In this document: piece by piece, positions 18,806 through 26,817 of the stretch
Layout: each line of letters opens with the position of its first letter
How positions within the stretch are numbered: position 1 is the stretch's first letter
NCBI RefSeq assembly: GCF_009766065.1
Contig: NZ_LMUE01000012.1
Location: forward strand, 349,219-413,218
Reading direction: 5' to 3'
Length of the DNA: 64,000 nucleotides
From: Dyella sp. S184
GTDB taxonomy: Bacteria; Pseudomonadota; Gammaproteobacteria; Xanthomonadales; Rhodanobacteraceae
Position numbers and translations under genes: made by a program
The notes under the pieces: generated by a model
Database searches by the model: none
Told to the model about the DNA's origin: nothing
Seen by the model: only the letters and a program-made list of their open reading frames with translations

Positions 18806-19213
18806 TCATGCCAGGCTGGTGGCGATGCCGAAGCTGATCGCCATGATTGCGGCTACCGCCATGCAGGCGCTGCCGGGACGGATGCGGTGCGCATCGATGC
18901 GCGGGGTGAGCCGCCACACCAATGCCGTGCCGATCAGCATGTCCAACACCAGCGCACAGCGCAGCAGGCCGGAATTGAGCAGCGCTGCATAGGGTGGGTG
19001 CAGGTGGCCCTCGTACGCGGCTACGCCGGTGATCAGCAGGAGGCCGATCATCGTCCACAGCAGGCAGGCCAGGTAGATGCGGTTGAACACCACCGCGCAA
19101 CGTTCGGTCCAGCGCAGCACCGACCAGCCGATCAGGGCGAAGAACAGCGCGCCGATACTGCTGTACAGCACCCACCAGAGCAGGCTGCTGATCAAGGTAA
19201 GCAGGGTCGTCAT
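18806..19213 (-). CDS. Integral membrane protein coupled to the Mpo1-like gene
   Basis: The 135-aa protein has four predicted membrane helices (starting MTTLLTLISSLLWWVLYSS) with short loops. No family is recognised. Its ATG overlaps the stop codon of the upstream Mpo1-like gene by 4 bp, so the two are translationally coupled and may share a membrane or lipid function. A much longer open frame extends upstream, but that part is the antisense-free shadow of the Mpo1-like gene and was not used. Confidence 0.7.
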   Translation of the reverse strand: MTTLLTLISSLLWWVLYSSIGALFFALIGWSVLRWTERCAVVFNRIYLACLLWTMIGLLLITGVAAYEGHLHPPYAALLNSGLLRCALVLDMLIGTALVWRLTPRIDAHRIRPGSACMAVAAIMAISFGIATSLA

Positions 19214-19680
19214 GTGGTCTGTTTGAATCCCAGCCGGCGAAGCAGTTTGGCCATCAGCCAGGCGGGGCCAATCAGCAGATACGACAGGTCGGTGAGGAAG
19301 CTTGGCCGGCGTCCCTCGAACTTGTGGCCGATGAACTGGCCGATCCAGGCGACGACGAAGACGCCGATCGCCAGGTAGCACAGCGACACGGCGCCGAGTC
19401 GATCGAACAGCACGTGCGTGAGCAGGCCCAGCAGGGCAAATGCGATCAGCAGCGCGATCGCCAACCGGTGCGAATGCTTCCAGTACCAGTAGAATGCCAG
19501 CACCATCACCGCTACCGCCCAAGCGCCGGGACGCAGGAACGCCGTTGGCACCGGCATCGCCCACAGCAGCGCGATCACCGACCACACGATCGGCGGCACG
19601 CACAGCCAGTGGAACAACCGGTTGGTCGGGTTCTGGTGGTCGCTGCTGTAGCTGTCGAGCCAGTCCTGCATGGTGCGCAT
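19210..19680 (-). CDS. Mpo1-like (DUF962/YGL010w) membrane protein
   Basis: The 156-aa protein matches the DUF962/Mpo1 family, whose yeast member is an iron-dependent 2-hydroxy-fatty-acid dioxygenase. It begins with the conserved YSSDHQNPTNRLFHWLCVPP, where His15 and His24 fit the conserved histidines, has four membrane helices, and ends with WIGQFIGHKFEGRRPS containing another conserved His. It is probably an inner-membrane enzyme of lipid metabolism; bacterial substrates are unknown. GGAG lies 7 bp before the ATG. It is coupled to a second membrane protein downstream. Confidence 0.85.
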   Translation of the reverse strand: MRTMQDWLDSYSSDHQNPTNRLFHWLCVPPIVWSVIALLWAMPVPTAFLRPGAWAVAVMVLAFYWYWKHSHRLAIALLIAFALLGLLTHVLFDRLGAVSLCYLAIGVFVVAWIGQFIGHKFEGRRPSFLTDLSYLLIGPAWLMAKLLRRLGFKQTT

Positions 19681-19705
19681 GGGGCCACTCCGGGTTGAGT
19701 TGGAT

Positions 19706-20602
19706 CTAGTCGAGCTTGATGCCAGCCAGTCGCTGCAACGCCTCGGCGTACTTCGCGGCGGTAGCCGCGATGACGTTGTCCGGAATCACCGGGCCTGGCG
19801 CGGTCTTGTTCCAGTCCTGTGTCTCCAGATAATCACGCACGAACTGCTTGTCGTAGCTGGGTGGGCTGATGCCGACGCGGTATTCGTCGGCGGGCCAGAA
19901 GCGCGAGGAATCCGGCGTCAGCATCTCGTCCATCACGTACAGCTTGCCGCTGGCGTCGGTGCCGAATTCGAACTTGGTGTCAGCGATGATGATGCCGCGT
20001 TCGGCCGCATAGGCCGCCGCCCACTGGTAGATCGCCAGCGTGGCGTCGCGCACCTTGCCGGCCAGTTCGGCGCCGACCGTATCAACCACCACGTCGTAGC
20101 TGACGTTCTCGTCGTGGTCGCCGACGGCGGCCTTGGTCGACGGGGTGAAGATCGGTGCGGGCAACTGCTGCGCCTGCTGCAGGCCGGCGGGCAATGCGAT
20201 GCCGCACAGCGAGCCAGTGGTGCGGTAATCCTTCCAGCCCGAGCCGATCAGGTAACCGCGGGCGATCGCTTCCACTGGGACCGGCTTCAGCCGCCGCGTC
20301 ACCACCGCGCGCTTTTCGTACAGAGCCAGGTCGGTGCCGGGCGGCAATACCTCGGCCAGCGGCACGTCGAGCAGATGGTTCGGCAGCAGGTGCGCGGTCT
20401 TGCCGAACCAGAAATTGGAGATCTGCGTGAGCATCTCGCCCTTGCCCGGGATCGGGTTGGGCAGCACCACGTCGAACGCCGACAGCCGGTCGGTGGCGAC
20501 CATCAGCAGCCGATCGTCGGACAACGCGTAGACATCGCGCACCTTGCCGCGATGGAGCAGTTCCAAGCCGGGCAGATTCGATTGCGGCAGGGTGGTGGGC
20601 AC
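19706..20602 (-). CDS. purC: SAICAR synthetase
   Basis: The 298-aa enzyme condenses CAIR with aspartate in purine synthesis (phosphoribosylaminoimidazole-succinocarboxamide synthase). Motifs include [31 protein letters not shown], and the C-terminal [26 protein letters not shown]. Length matches the ~300-aa class, longer than the E. coli enzyme. The GTG at 20602 ([12 protein letters not shown]) was chosen because xanthomonad homologues begin at that point; an ATG at 20638 is possible. Confidence 0.95.
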   Translation of the reverse strand: MPTTLPQSNLPGLELLHRGKVRDVYALSDDRLLMVATDRLSAFDVVLPNPIPGKGEMLTQISNFWFGKTAHLLPNHLLDVPLAEVLPPGTDLALYEKRAVVTRRLKPVPVEAIARGYLIGSGWKDYRTTGSLCGIALPAGLQQAQQLPAPIFTPSTKAAVGDHDENVSYDVVVDTVGAELAGKVRDATLAIYQWAAAYAAERGIIIADTKFEFGTDASGKLYVMDEMLTPDSSRFWPADEYRVGISPPSYDKQFVRDYLETQDWNKTAPGPVIPDNVIAATAAKYAEALQRLAGIKLD

Positions 20603-20749
20603 GACGGGGGTTCCACGGAGGGGGAGGAGAGCGCCCATTCTAGCTGCTGTGGACGATAGGCCGGAAAGTCGCACCCGGCAGGCCGGATCATCGGGCACTG
20701 CTAGAATTGCTGGCCTTTACCCCCCCATGTGTTGCCGATGCGAATCCCA

Positions 20750-20925
20750 GAGCCTGCTCATGATCTGCCAGTGGCCCGCGCCACGGCCCGAAGGGTTGAG
20801 CCGCTGTGGCCGCCAGGCGGTAGCGCGCGGCTTGACCTGACGGCCAGTCAGGCGCTGCGCCACGCACTACCGCCTGGCGGCCACAGCAACTCAACGCGAA
20901 CCACCGGCAAACCATGAGCAGGCTC
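20750..20925. repeat. Large imperfect inverted repeat (176 bp)
   Basis: Three nested complementary blocks share a centre near 20840. The outer arms are 20750-20774 and 20901-20925 (22 of 25 match). The inner arms are 20795-20829 and 20861-20895 (about 31 of 35, including an unbroken CTGTGGCCGCCAGGCGGTA). The core stem is CCTGAC/GTCAGG at 20836-20852. The left half has roughly 15 extra bases between blocks. The right outer arm contains the ribosome-site region and first four codons of the cytochrome gene. It could be a decayed repeat element, an inverted duplication, or a transcribed structured leader. Confidence 0.85.
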
Positions 20926-21228
20926 CTGACTGCGGTGCTGTGCCTGGCCGCCGCCATTCCAGCCCTTGCCCAGAGCCCGGCCGCGGCCCAGCCAAGCCGG
21001 CTGGGCCTGTGCGCGGCCTGCCATGGTGAAACCGGTCACGCCAGCATGCCCGGCGTGCCGAACCTGGCCGGTCAGCAGCTGGACTATCTGCGCAGCGCGC
21101 TCAGGCACTATCGGGATGGCAGCCGCGACGTGCCGCTGATGCGTGCGGCAATCGGCCCGGTCAGCGATGCCGATCTCGACGCGCTGGCCCGCTGGTACAG
21201 CGCGCAGTCGCCGCAGGCACATCCATGA
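20914..21228 (+). CDS. Periplasmic class I c-type cytochrome
   Basis: The 104-aa protein has a signal peptide (residues 1-19, cleavage near ALAQ) and one heme-attachment motif CAACH, with a distal Met in the VPLMRAAIGPVSD segment. It fits the small cytochrome c553/c4-half type that shuttles electrons in the periplasm. No clear ribosome site precedes the ATG, and the start region lies inside the right arm of the large inverted repeat. It overlaps the next gene by 4 bp (ATGA). Confidence 0.9.
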   Translation: MSRLLTAVLCLAAAIPALAQSPAAAQPSRLGLCAACHGETGHASMPGVPNLAGQQLDYLRSALRHYRDGSRDVPLMRAAIGPVSDADLDALARWYSAQSPQAHP

Positions 21229-22040
21229 GTTTTTCCTACACGCTGTGGTTCGCGTTTTTCGGCCTGATCATCGGCCACCTGCCCGGTGCGATCACCGGGG
21301 CCGTGGTTGGCTTCATCTTCGACAACCTGCGGCACAGCCAGCGCAAGAACGCCACACCGGAAGCCGGTGGCTTTGTCGGACCGCTGTTCACCCTGCTTGG
21401 CGCGGTGGCGAAATCCGACGGCCGCGTATCGGAGCAGGAGATCGCGATTGCCGAGCGGATGATGACCCGGATGAATCTGGATGCCGAGCTGCGCAAGCAG
21501 GCGGTGGTCAGCTTCAATGTCGGCAAACAGCCCGAATTCGACGTCACCCAGACCATCACGGCGTTGCGCAATTGGGTCGGCATGCGCCGTGACCACGCGT
21601 TCCCGGTGCTCGACGTGGTGATCGATACGGTGCTGGCCGAGGGCAACCCGGCGCCGGAAAAGATGGCGATCCTGCGCCAGCTCGCCTTCGCACTGCGGGT
21701 CAGCGAGATGGAGCTGATGGCGCTGATGGCGATGAAGGGTTATGCGTGGAACGGCGGTGGTCAGCGCGGTTATGGCTACGGACAGGGACATGGTTCGGCC
21801 GGTGGTGGCTATGTACCGCCACAGCGCACTACGCTTGGGCCGGATCCGTATGCTGTGCTCGGCATCGAGCGCAGCGCCGACGATCGTGCGGTGAAGCGTG
21901 CCTATCGCAAGCTGATTTCCGAACATCATCCCGATCGCCTGGGTGATCTGCCTGAAGACATGCGCAAGCGCGCCGAATCGCGCGCCAGCGAAATCAATGC
22001 CGCCTATGACCGCATCAAGGAACAACGGGGTTTCAAGTAA
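21225..22040 (+). CDS. djlA: DjlA-like co-chaperone (TerB plus J domain)
   Basis: The 271-aa protein has an N-terminal membrane anchor (residues ~5-32, glycine-rich), a TerB-like helical domain (~48-165), a Gly/Tyr-rich linker, and a C-terminal J domain (~207-271) with the HPD tripeptide in EHHPDRLG. This is the layout of DjlA, which stimulates DnaK ATPase at the inner membrane and is linked to envelope stress. It is translationally coupled to the cytochrome gene and is followed 45 bp later by rpe. Confidence 0.9.
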   Translation: MSFSYTLWFAFFGLIIGHLPGAITGAVVGFIFDNLRHSQRKNATPEAGGFVGPLFTLLGAVAKSDGRVSEQEIAIAERMMTRMNLDAELRKQAVVSFNVGKQPEFDVTQTITALRNWVGMRRDHAFPVLDVVIDTVLAEGNPAPEKMAILRQLAFALRVSEMELMALMAMKGYAWNGGGQRGYGYGQGHGSAGGGYVPPQRTTLGPDPYAVLGIERSADDRAVKRAYRKLISEHHPDRLGDLPEDMRKRAESRASEINAAYDRIKEQRGFK

Positions 22041-22085
22041 TCTTGATCGGGTCTCACCCGGCACGCTTCCGCACCGAGAAAAATC

Positions 22086-22754
22086 ATGAGCAAACAGACT
22101 CCGATCATCGCCCCGTCCATTCTCGCCGCTGATTTCGCGCGACTCGGCGAAGACACCGCTGCGGCGCTCGCTGCCGGTGCCGACTGGGTGCATTTCGACG
22201 TGATGGACAACCATTACGTGCCGAATCTCACGATCGGGCCGATGGTGCTGCAATCGCTGCGCGGTTATGGCATCACCGCGCCGATCGACGTGCACCTGAT
22301 GGTCAAGCCGGTCGACCGCATCGTGCCGGACTTCGCCAAGGCCGGCGCCAGCCTGATCAGCTTCCATCCGGAAGCGAGCGAGCATATCGATCGCACGCTC
22401 AGCTTGATCAAGGAATCGGGCTGCGAGGCTGGACTGGTGTTCAACCCGGCTACGCCGCTGGATTACCTCGATTACGTGATGGACAAGCTCGACCTGATCC
22501 TGATCATGTCGGTCAACCCCGGCTTTGGTGGGCAGAAGTTCATCCCCGGCACGCTGGAAAAACTGCGCCAGGCACGCCGGCGGATCGAGGCCAGCGGCCG
22601 CACGATCCGGCTGGAAGTGGACGGTGGCGTCACCGCCGACAACATCGGCGCGATTGCCGCCGCCGGTGCCGACACCTTCGTCGCCGGTTCAGCGATCTTC
22701 CACGCCAAGGATTACCGTGCCGAGATCGCCGCCATGCGCAAGGCGATCGCTTGA
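22086..22754 (+). CDS. rpe: Ribulose-phosphate 3-epimerase
   Basis: The 222-aa TIM-barrel enzyme interconverts ribulose-5-phosphate and xylulose-5-phosphate in the pentose phosphate pathway. It shows the family signatures [33 protein letters not shown] with the metal-binding His and Asp, [16 protein letters not shown] and LEVDGGV. Length is normal. It is convergent with the small-protein operon; the 340 bp between contain two hairpin terminators. Confidence 0.96.
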   Translation: MSKQTPIIAPSILAADFARLGEDTAAALAAGADWVHFDVMDNHYVPNLTIGPMVLQSLRGYGITAPIDVHLMVKPVDRIVPDFAKAGASLISFHPEASEHIDRTLSLIKESGCEAGLVFNPATPLDYLDYVMDKLDLILIMSVNPGFGGQKFIPGTLEKLRQARRRIEASGRTIRLEVDGGVTADNIGAIAAAGADTFVAGSAIFHAKDYRAEIAAMRKAIA

Positions 22755-22800
22755 GAGTTGCCGCCGCCATGCGCAAAGTGATCGGCTGAACGTCGGGCAT

Positions 22801-22835
22801 AAAAATCCCGGCGCCGAGAACTGCGGCGCCGGGAT
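22801..22835 (-). terminator. Intrinsic terminator, T-tract on the minus side
   Basis: A perfect 12-bp stem (22805-22816 with 22824-22835, ATCCCGGCGCCG) encloses a 7-base loop. On the minus strand it is followed by TTTTT; on the plus strand by AAACG only. It can therefore end minus-strand transcripts, while for rpe it offers only a hairpin. The stretch 22836-23037 between this and the next terminator shows no convincing gene on either strand and could be a small RNA or a transcribed tail. Confidence 0.75.
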
Positions 22836-23037
22836 AAACGTCGTCGGATGACGTGAGAGGAAACACCATTGATCGGTGTGCCGATACGACCGCATCGGAG
22901 GGAGGGGGTCGCGGCCGTACCGGCACGTTCCACGGCAATGGAACGGTACCAATCAGTAACTCTGACCCGGGCGATCCGGTTTGGTTCCGGCCAAATCATG
23001 AACGTGCTGAATTGACCGCGCGATCGGTTCAGATTCC

Positions 23038-23063
23038 AAAAAAATCCCCTCGTTAAGGAGGGG
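23038..23063 (-). terminator. Intrinsic terminator of the small-protein operon
   Basis: A 6-bp stem (CCCCTC 23046-23051, GAGGGG 23058-23063) with a 6-base loop is followed on the minus strand by seven T residues. It lies 36 bp behind the stop codon of the 38-aa gene, in the correct orientation to terminate that operon. Confidence 0.85.
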
Positions 23064-23098
23064 AAAGTAACCACCATGTCGGACGGAATACAGTTGCA

Positions 23099-23215
23099 CT
23101 AGATGGGTTGCCAATCGGGATCCGGCTCTTCGTGCCCCGCGTCCGGCGCGATTCCCTTCGCGCCGGACGCACCGATGCCTTCCACGGCAGAAAGTTTGAA
23201 GATGTTCATGTGCAT
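23099..23215 (-). CDS. Small protein of 38 aa, acidic C-terminus
   Basis: This 38-codon frame starts MHMNIFKLSAVEGIGASGAK and ends with a Pro/Asp/Glu-rich tail (HEEPDPDWQPI). A GGAG site is eight bases before the ATG, and the gene begins 15 bp after the stop of the 39-aa gene. It ends shortly before an intrinsic terminator. No membrane segment or cysteine is present. I do not recognise a family; its acidic, compact form would suit a small regulatory peptide or a precursor peptide, but no maturation gene is nearby. The properly placed ribosome site, spacing and terminator are the evidence that it is real. Confidence 0.6.
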   Translation of the reverse strand: MHMNIFKLSAVEGIGASGAKGIAPDAGHEEPDPDWQPI

Positions 23216-23230
23216 GGCGTCAACTCCGAA

Positions 23231-23350
23231 TCAATGCATGCCAAGGATCAGGCCGAGCAGCAGGGCGCCCAGCGCCAGGGTCACCCGCAGCGGTTCGAAG
23301 TTGCGCAGTTCGGCGTTCGGGTCGTGTTCGGTGGGTTCGATCTTGGACAT
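23231..23350 (-). CDS. Small single-pass membrane protein of 39 aa
   Basis: The 39-aa frame starts MSKIEPTEHDPNAELRNFEP and continues into one hydrophobic helix (residues ~21-38, Leu/Gly/Ala-rich). A charged soluble N-terminus followed by a C-terminal anchor suggests an inner-membrane protein with its N-terminus in the cytoplasm. GGAG stands seven bases before the ATG. It is the first gene of a two-gene operon with the 38-aa protein, divergent from the PdsR-like regulator 176 bp away. Function unknown. Confidence 0.65.
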   Translation of the reverse strand: MSKIEPTEHDPNAELRNFEPLRVTLALGALLLGLILGMH

Positions 23351-23526
23351 CGTTCAGCTCCATGCGTGGTGCATGGGACACATCAAACATCCGGCCGCGG
23401 CGCTGGCGCCGGCACAATCGGGCCGGCTTGCCGCTGGTATGTGGCAAAACGCGGGCAGTCATGCTGCACAGCTTGCGCACGCGCGTTCCACATAGCACGC
23501 TGCGCGCACTACCAAGGGAGCGCGCC

Positions 23527-24216
23527 ATGGGCCGCAGCATTGCCATCGTCGAGGATGAACCGTTGATCCGTGCCAACTACGTCGAGGCGCTGAACCGCTT
23601 TGGCTACGACGCACGTGGTTACGGTTCGCGACAGGAAGCGTCCAGCGCATTCGCGATGCGACTGCCGGAGCTGGTGATCATCGACATCGGCCTCGGCGAC
23701 GAGCCGGAGGGCGGCTTTGACCTGTGCCGCGAACTGCGTGCGAAGTCGTCCACGCTGCCGCTGATCTTCCTCACCGCGCGCGACTCGGATTTCGACGTGA
23801 TCTCCGGGCTGCGCTTGGGCGCCGACGACTACCTCAGCAAGGACACCAGCCTGCATCAGCTGGCCGCGCGCATCGCCGCGTTGTTTCGCCGGATCGAGTC
23901 GTTGAAGGCGCCGGCTTCCAGTGAGACCGTGATCGAACATGGTTCGCTGAAAATGGAATCCGAACGCATGCGGATCAGCTGGAATGGCGAGGAAGTACCG
24001 CTCACCGTCACCGAGTTCTGGATGGTGCACACGCTGATCCGTTTCCCCGGCCACGTGAAGAACCGCGACCAGCTGATGCGGGAGGCGGAACTGGTGGTGG
24101 ACGACGCCACCATCACCTCGCACATCAAGCGCATCCGCAAGAAGTTCATCGCGGTGGCGCCGGAGTTCGACGCGATCGAAACGGTGCATGGCGTGGGCTA
24201 TCGGTGGAAACCGTGA
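23527..24216 (+). CDS. pdsR: PdsR-type response regulator
   Basis: The 229-aa regulator has a receiver domain (residues 1-120) with acidic pocket Glu9/Asp10, phospho-acceptor Asp53 (IIDIGLGD), Thr84 and Lys105, and an OmpR-type winged helix C-terminal domain with TEFWMVHTLIRFPGHVKNRDQLM and TSHIKRIRKKF. These features match the proteobacterial dedicated sortase system regulators (PdsR), which also occur in xanthomonads without an adjacent sortase. AGGGAG precedes the ATG by six bases. The cognate kinase lies 2.6 kb downstream; the genes between appear displaced by an insertion. Confidence 0.88.
   Translation: MGRSIAIVEDEPLIRANYVEALNRFGYDARGYGSRQEASSAFAMRLPELVIIDIGLGDEPEGGFDLCRELRAKSSTLPLIFLTARDSDFDVISGLRLGADDYLSKDTSLHQLAARIAALFRRIESLKAPASSETVIEHGSLKMESERMRISWNGEEVPLTVTEFWMVHTLIRFPGHVKNRDQLMREAELVVDDATITSHIKRIRKKFIAVAPEFDAIETVHGVGYRWKP
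24128..24216 (+). repeat. Full copy of duplicated regulator 3' end
   Basis: Bases 24128-24157 (30 bp) and 24199-24216 (18 bp) of the response-regulator gene recur exactly at 26150-26179 and 26181-26198. The 41 bp between them here are missing from the second copy. The 24217-26149 segment, with the VanW-glycosyltransferase gene, thus lies between a complete and a deleted copy of the same sequence. Confidence 0.9.
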
Positions 24217-24265
24217 CGGATGTATGCGCTTCCCCATAATGCCGTCTACAGATGAGTGGCTGACA

Positions 24266-26110
24266 ATGACGACGCAGGTACGGGATGTACCCAGCCGGCT
24301 GGATGCCATGTGGTTCTGGTTGCGTTCTCGTCGGTTGATCGTTCTGCAGGCTTGGCGCAACGTATTTGATCGGCGATTGCGTCGATGGGCAGCCGGAGAC
24401 GCGTTGGTTGATGCCCCGATTCTTGCGCAACTGCGCACACCCCTGTGGAATGATGGCCGTCCTGACGAGTTCATGCTGGTTGCGGGCAAGGTGCATAACC
24501 TACGCATAGCCGCAAAGGCCTTCCATGCGGTGGAAGTGCCAGCCAGAGCATGTCTGAGTTTCTGGCAACAGCTGGGGCGACCGACGGCACGACAGGGCTT
24601 TGTCCGTGGGCGCGAAATACGCGAAGGTTGTGTGGTGCCAACGCTTGCCGGTGGTCTCTGCCAAATTTCCAATGCATTGGCAATCTGCGCTATACAAGCC
24701 GGTTTCGAGTTGGTGGAACGGCATGGACATAGCGCGCGTATCGAGGATGCCGGTGCTCATGCTGAGCAGGTTGATGCCACCGTCTTCTGGAATTACGTGG
24801 ATCTCAAGATCCGGGCACCCAAGGCATGGCGGCTTGAGCTGGAGCTGGATGCAAGCGAACTGGTGCTGACTCTGCGTGCAGAGGCGGCGGTTGAACCATC
24901 GACGCTCCAGTCGATTCCATGGGCAGTGGCTCTTGGGAAATCAGCGCTGCCGACTGCACGTGGCTGCAATAGCTGTCAGGAGACTTCGTGCTTTCGGCAC
25001 CAGCCAAGGCAACAAGTGATGCAGGGGATGACGGCGTGGCTGCTGGATACCTGGACACCCGAACTTTCAGCTTATCTGTTCGACCATGGGCAAGCGGCCG
25101 ATCTTCTGTTGCCATTGCCGCCATTGTGGTTGCGACGCTGGTTAGCTCTGCGCAGGACAGGCAAGGTGGGTTGGTTTCCGTTGAAGCCAAGCACTGGTGC
25201 GTGCGTCGAGCATGCCGGGTGGACTTGGCTGCGGCGCAGCTGGTGGTTGCGCCGTTGGGCGCGGCACGCAGGTCGCCGGCAGGCCAGTGTCATCGATGGC
25301 CAACGCTGGCTTGCGGCAGCGTATGCACGCAAGTTGCGGCCCGAGCATACCCATCTCGTGATCGATCAGGGTTTGTTGCCATATCTGCATCAATACGGTG
25401 CGCTAGGCGGACGCACTTACGAGGTGCTGGCCACTACCTTGCCGATGTACGAGATCCAGCGCCGACTCGATCTGGCACACCATTCCACGAAGGTTGGTGC
25501 CGCACAGGCAGCGACATTGACGGACTTCCGCGCTGAACCCGACCTGCTCATGGCGGAAATCGACGCCATGCGTGGAGCGCGCCAAGTAGTTACCGCGCAT
25601 GGTGAAGTGGCCGCGCACTGGCGTGAACGTTTCGGACTGGACGTGCTTCAGCTGCCCTGGATACTGCCGTCTGTGAAGGCGCATAAGCCGGTTACCTCGA
25701 CTAGGCTTCCACTGGTGGTTTTTCCGGCCAGCGCGATGGCGCGCAAAGGTGCCTGCGAGCTAGCTGAGGCCTTGCGTGGGCTGAACTGTCGCTTGCAAGT
25801 GCTCGGCACGCCCTCGGATGACCTCACACTCTGGCAAGGAATTGACGTTGAGTACGCTGGCTATGCCAGCGACTGGCTCATGCATGCCGATGCGGTAGTA
25901 CTGCCGGCGCATGTGGAGCACTCTCCGCGCGCGGTGCTGGCTGCCGTGGCAGCCGGTGTCTCGGTGATTGCCACGCCTGCCTGTGGCCTGCAAGACTTGC
26001 CGGGCATATCAACGATACCTGCTGGGGACGTTGCTGCACTGCGTGCCGCGTTGCTGATGACACTGGCGAAGCGCATGCCGCAGCCATCGGAAACCCAGTT
26101 CCAACTATGA
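24266..26110 (+). CDS. VanW-domain / glycosyltransferase-like fusion protein
   Basis: The 614-aa protein has two parts. Residues ~70-180 match the VanW family: HNLRIAAKAFHAVEVPA, a GFVRGREIREG stretch, LAGGLCQISNALAICAIQAG, and ERHGHS. Residues ~330-600 resemble a GT-B glycosyltransferase, with a C-terminal domain containing VVFPASAMARKGACELAEAL and a donor-site-like EHSPRAVLAAVAAGVSVIAT. No signal peptide or clear membrane segment is present. VanW occurs in vancomycin-resistance clusters and elsewhere without known activity; a role in cell-surface glycan modification is an inference. The start is uncertain (24224, 24239 or 24266). Composition looks less GC-rich than the flanks, and the gene sits between duplicated sequences, so it is probably acquired. 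Confidence 0.75.
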   Translation: MTTQVRDVPSRLDAMWFWLRSRRLIVLQAWRNVFDRRLRRWAAGDALVDAPILAQLRTPLWNDGRPDEFMLVAGKVHNLRIAAKAFHAVEVPARACLSFWQQLGRPTARQGFVRGREIREGCVVPTLAGGLCQISNALAICAIQAGFELVERHGHSARIEDAGAHAEQVDATVFWNYVDLKIRAPKAWRLELELDASELVLTLRAEAAVEPSTLQSIPWAVALGKSALPTARGCNSCQETSCFRHQPRQQVMQGMTAWLLDTWTPELSAYLFDHGQAADLLLPLPPLWLRRWLALRRTGKVGWFPLKPSTGACVEHAGWTWLRRSWWLRRWARHAGRRQASVIDGQRWLAAAYARKLRPEHTHLVIDQGLLPYLHQYGALGGRTYEVLATTLPMYEIQRRLDLAHHSTKVGAAQAATLTDFRAEPDLLMAEIDAMRGARQVVTAHGEVAAHWRERFGLDVLQLPWILPSVKAHKPVTSTRLPLVVFPASAMARKGACELAEALRGLNCRLQVLGTPSDDLTLWQGIDVEYAGYASDWLMHADAVVLPAHVEHSPRAVLAAVAAGVSVIATPACGLQDLPGISTIPAGDVAALRAALLMTLAKRMPQPSETQFQL

Positions 26111-26149
26111 GTTGCCCCTGTCCATGACTCTATGCTGCAAAACAGATCT

Positions 26150-26198
26150 AGCGCATCCGCAAGAAGTTCATCGCGGTGGTTATCGGTGGAAACCGTGA
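26150..26198 (+). repeat. Deleted copy of the regulator 3' end
   Basis: This 49-bp remnant repeats the last codons of the PdsR-like gene, with an internal 41-bp deletion replaced by one T. Its final TGA (26196-26198) overlaps the ATG of the next gene. That is probably the original junction: the regulator was translationally coupled to the 195-aa exported protein before the insertion. Confidence 0.88.
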
Positions 26199-26785
26199 TG
26201 TGGCGTGTGCTGCTGATGCTGGGGTTGTCGGTGTCTGCGATGCTTGCAAAGGCGACCACGCCGCCAGACAACCTACTGGCGCACGGCGCGCGCGACGGCG
26301 ATGCGCCGGCGTGGGCGATCACCGTTGCATCGCCGGCTGGCTGGACGCGTGATTGCTGCACCTATGCGAGTGCGATCGGCGTCGATGCCGTGCTCTACCA
26401 GGGCGAATGGACCGGCAAGCCGCAGCGGGTGATGGTGCTCAACGTGTCGCCGCGCAAATTGCCCACCTTGGCGGAGGAGGTGCAGGCTGACCGCAAGCAT
26501 TTCCTGCAGAGCGATCCGCGCGCGAAGGTTACTGACCTCGCCGTGCAGCATAAAACGATGCCTTGCGCGGCGACGGTCTATCAGGGCAGTGATCATGTCG
26601 ATGATGTAGTGGTGTTCTGCGATCCGGGCAAGGACAGCGGTATCCGCATGAGCTGGTCGATGACCTTTGACGATGGCGATCCCATGCGGCGTGCGCTGCT
26701 CGATGACTTCATGCAGGTGGTGGTCGCCTCGCGCTATGTACGCTATGTGGCCCCGCCGACGGCATTGCCTGCACATGGCGGCTGA
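26198..26785 (+). CDS. Exported protein of unknown function in the PdsRS locus
   Basis: The 195-aa product has a signal peptide (residues 1-19, MWRVLLMLGLSVSAMLAKA). The mature part contains cysteines (DCCTY, MPCAATVY, VVFCDPG) that could form disulfides in the periplasm. No catalytic motif is recognised. Its ATG overlaps the TGA of the truncated regulator copy, so coupling with the regulator was ancestral. The sensor kinase follows 32 bp downstream. The context suggests a periplasmic accessory or stimulus-binding factor of that kinase. Confidence 0.75.
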   Translation: MWRVLLMLGLSVSAMLAKATTPPDNLLAHGARDGDAPAWAITVASPAGWTRDCCTYASAIGVDAVLYQGEWTGKPQRVMVLNVSPRKLPTLAEEVQADRKHFLQSDPRAKVTDLAVQHKTMPCAATVYQGSDHVDDVVVFCDPGKDSGIRMSWSMTFDDGDPMRRALLDDFMQVVVASRYVRYVAPPTALPAHGG

Positions 26786-26817
26786 GCCGTCGTGCTGATG
26801 ATGCCGGTACCCGCACG

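Noticed and set aside
22712..23077. Minus-strand frame crossing both terminators between rpe and the small-protein genes
   Set aside because: It reads through two intrinsic terminators and the rpe 3' end, and is Arg-rich without any motif.
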